The translations under genes were made by a program, and so were the position numbers. From Bacteroidaceae bacterium (GTDB taxonomy: Bacteria; Bacteroidota; Bacteroidia; Bacteroidales; Bacteroidaceae), in the NCBI GenBank assembly GCA_016292545.1, contig JAEDIG010000028.1:1-23667 (forward strand): a stretch of 23,667 bases of DNA, read 5' to 3'. The notes below the pieces were generated by a model that saw only the letters and a program-made list of their open reading frames with translations, was not told where the DNA came from and made no database searches. Within the stretch, counting starts at the first letter, position 1, and the number at the start of each line of letters is the position of its first letter. Below, piece by piece: positions 22,789 through 23,667 of the stretch.

Positions 22789-22876
22789 GGAGAGATGCTC
22801 GAGTGGCTGAAGAGGCACGCCTGGAAAGCGTGTAACCGTCAAAAGCGGTTCGGGGGTTCGAATCCCCCTCTCTCCG
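22789..22876 (+). tRNA. tRNA-Ser (anticodon GGA)
   Basis: An 88-nt class II tRNA. The acceptor stem is GGAGAGA with TCTCTCC, the anticodon stem is CACGC/GCGTG around loop CTGGAAA (anticodon GGA, reads UCC/UCU), the long variable arm is AACCGTC-AAAA-GCGGTT-like, the T-arm is GGGGG-TTCGAAT-CCCCC, and the discriminator is G at 22876. CCA is not encoded; the next bases are CAA. Confidence 0.97.
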
Positions 22877-22884
22877 CAAACAGA

Positions 22885-22930
22885 GGAAAGGGAAGTCACC
22901 AGCACGGCTTCCTTTGTTGTTTATTTTTGA
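22885..22930 (+). terminator. Probable terminator after tRNA-Ser
   Basis: AAAGGGAAG and CTTCCTTT pair with one bulged G around a loop of about 12 nt, followed by a T-rich stretch (GTTGTTTATTTTTG). It starts about ten nt after the tRNA. The stem is imperfect, so the call is moderate. Confidence 0.5.
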
Positions 22931-23032
22931 CTGGCTCAAACACCATCATTATCAACACCAAAGGAAGGGGAACCATTGGCACAATCAGCGGCCCGCATCT
23001 TATCTATCTCCTTGTATATTAGAAAAATGAAA

Positions 23033-23065
23033 GGCAGATACAGACATCTAATGCCTGCATCTACC
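23033..23065 (-). terminator. Intrinsic terminator for the decayed minus-strand gene
   Basis: On the minus strand a 14-bp stem (GGTAGATGCAGGCA with TGTCTGTATCTGCC, using a few G-U pairs in RNA) closes the loop TTAGA and is followed by TTTCATTTTT. The G-U pairs favour the minus-strand transcript. It lies 24 bp after the stop of the pseudogene tail at 23089. Confidence 0.75.
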
Positions 23066-23088
23066 TATTGATTATTTCCCTTATGGTA

Positions 23089-23172
23089 TTACTTCACAAT
23101 CACTTTCTTTCCGTTGACAATATTCAGACCCTTTTTCGGATTCCTCAGTTTCATGCCAAAAATAGAGTCTAT
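23089..23172 (-). pseudogene. C-terminal remnant of an exported-protein gene
   Basis: The minus-strand frame ending at the TAA at 23091-23089 encodes D-S-I-F-G-M-K-L-R-N-P-K-K-G-L-N-I-V-N-G-K-K-V-I-V-K. The G-x-K-L-x-x-P-x-K-G-L-N-I-V-N-G-K-K-V part is the short C-terminal tail found on many Prevotella exported proteins and resembles the tails of the genes at 88 and 2519. The frame is blocked by an in-frame stop at 23253-23251 and has no start apart from the internal ATG at 23154, so only the end of a gene is left. Its own terminator is still in place (23033-23065). The rest may have been lost when repeats inserted upstream. Confidence 0.65.
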
Positions 23173-23269
23173 TTGCAACAGCGGTTGATTCAACCACGGT
23201 TGCAAAGGTGGCCATTTTCTTGTAATTACGCAAGGAATCAGATGTTTTTTTTACCTTGTAGCCATATTC

Positions 23270-23436
23270 GGTCACGATGGTCGTGATGGTCAATTGTCAT
23301 TAAGGAATTTCAATGTGCGATTTTCTGTCAAATTAAATAGATATATAAATTAATATTTATATATCTATTTACTTTTGATACAGAATATGGATTCATTTTT
23401 TCTTAATGACAATTGACCATCGCGACCATTGTGACC
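23270..23436. repeat. 167-bp MITE-like inverted-repeat element
   Basis: Arms of 35 bp at 23270-23304 and 23402-23436 match in inverse at 33 of 35 positions. Each arm starts with two 9-bp units of form GGTCRYRAT followed by GGTCAATTGTCATTAAG. The centre holds a second, perfect 17-bp inverted repeat (TAAATAGATATATAAAT at 23334-23350 with its complement at 23355-23371) around loop TAAT. The whole can fold into one long hairpin. It contains no gene. A non-autonomous transposable element is the simplest reading; no target-site duplication is obvious. Confidence 0.65.
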
Positions 23437-23474
23437 AAAATGGTGGTTGTTCAGCTAAAAAGAAGGTAGGGTGT

Positions 23475-23580
23475 CTTTAGTGGTAGTCCTGCTTTTGCCC
23501 CTGTAGGGCGTTGACGTAGGACGGACGATAAGAACCCAGGGCGTTGCCCTGGGCTTGGTGCTTTTGCCCCTTCGGGGGCG
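23475..23580. repeat. Cluster of GC-rich palindromes including inverted copy 2 of the dispersed repeat
   Basis: Three small hairpins follow each other: GCCC-CTGTA-GGGC (23497-23509, inside the inverted copy of the 21292 repeat), CCCAGGGC-GTT-GCCCTGGG (23535-23553), and GCCCC-TTCG-GGGGC (23566-23579) with a UUCG-type tetraloop. CTTTTGCCCC recurs before two of them (about 23492 and 23561). Similar palindrome strings are common between genes in Prevotella/Bacteroides genomes. The minus-strand open frame across them is a by-product and not a gene. Confidence 0.65.
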
Positions 23581-23667
23581 TGGCTTCCTCTTAGTGATGT
23601 GTGAACGTAAAACCCTGAAAGGTAGGGTGTTCAAAATAGGCTTCAAAAACCTACGCATTTTTTGCCA

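Larger units (their letters stand above)
22877..23667. other. Gene-poor right end (790 bp) with remnants and repeats
   Basis: No intact protein gene is supported here. The stretch holds, in order: the tRNA-Ser terminator; a minus-strand terminator (23033-23065); the decayed 3' end of an exported-protein gene (23089-23172); a 167-bp hairpin element (23270-23436); and a cluster of small GC-rich palindromes (23475-23580). The frames that happen to be open here lack codon bias and consist largely of repeat sequence. Confidence 0.7.

Noticed and set aside
22795..23022. A 75-codon frame starting in tRNA-Ser
   Set aside because: The first half is the tRNA itself, and the rest has no similarity or codon bias.
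23081..23293. A 70-codon minus-strand frame overlapping the exported-protein tail
   Set aside because: The recognisable tail is in a different frame. This one runs into the arm of the hairpin element and has no domain.
23455..23658. A 67-codon minus-strand frame rich in Arg/Pro/Lys
   Set aside because: It is made of the palindrome cluster. Such frames appear wherever these repeats occur and show no sign of being selected as protein.
22877..23667. Integrated mobile element at tRNA-Ser
   Set aside because: I found no repeat of the tRNA 3' end, no integrase and no mobility genes within the window, so an attachment site is not supported.

Overview
The window looks like a chromosomal segment from a Bacteroidales bacterium, most likely Prevotellaceae (Prevotella/Segatella group). 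The grounds are: repeated TAnnTTTG (-7) promoter boxes of the Bacteroidetes type ahead of both tRNAs, the tmRNA and several genes; exported proteins ending in the short G(R/K)(R/K)x..P..KGxxIxxGxK tail common in Prevotella; a tmRNA tag of Bacteroidales type; a DUF418 membrane protein; and an exopolysaccharide operon with a Bacteroidetes-style multi-SLBB exporter. There is no integrase, transposase, CRISPR array or phage gene.

Layout, left to right. (1) 1-3853: a module of exported proteins of unknown function. A minus-strand pair (254-aa exported protein, then a second signal-peptide gene running off the left edge, coupled by ATGA) diverges from a plus-strand pair (lipoprotein/TPR/transmembrane/HTH regulator, then a 444-aa exported protein, also coupled by ATGA). 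The 254-aa and 444-aa proteins appear to be paralogues. A 46-bp palindromic element sits just upstream of the regulator promoter. (2) 3854-5606: a secreted calcineurin-like phosphoesterase convergent with tRNA-Arg(TCT), separated by a strong bidirectional terminator. (3) 5621-10194, all minus strand: tmRNA (ssrA), a single-domain AICAR formyltransferase of the kind fused in eukaryotic ATIC, a 66-aa very basic small protein, a PHP-type (CpsB/YwqE) tyrosine phosphatase and an exported GH20 beta-N-acetylhexosaminidase. (4) 10398-21276, plus strand: a compact nine-gene exopolysaccharide/capsule operon.

The operon reads as a full Wzx/Wzy pathway: a monotopic phosphoglycosyl transferase loads the first sugar phosphate on undecaprenyl phosphate; GT4, GT2 and GT2 enzymes extend it; the Wzx flippase turns it over; the Wzy polymerase and a kinase-less Wzz set chain length; a six-SLBB Wza-like protein exports it; and a TupA-like ATP-grasp enzyme probably decorates it. 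Genes are tightly packed with ATGA overlaps. The CpsB-type phosphatase on the other side of the tmRNA is the likely regulatory partner, but no BY-kinase is present in the window. (5) 21382-23667: a DUF418 multi-pass membrane protein on the minus strand, tRNA-Ser(GGA), then about 790 bp without an intact gene. That last stretch holds a decayed 3' end of an exported-protein gene with its terminator, a 167-bp MITE-like hairpin element, and a cluster of short GC-rich palindromes, one of which recurs inverted just after the capsule operon.

The most unusual elements are the transmembrane regulator/exported-paralogue module with its palindrome, the eukaryote-like AICAR formyltransferase next to a small basic protein, the inverted repeat spanning the divergent tmRNA/capsule promoters, and the non-autonomous repeat elements at the right end. 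I did not see evidence for a clearly new defence or mobile system.
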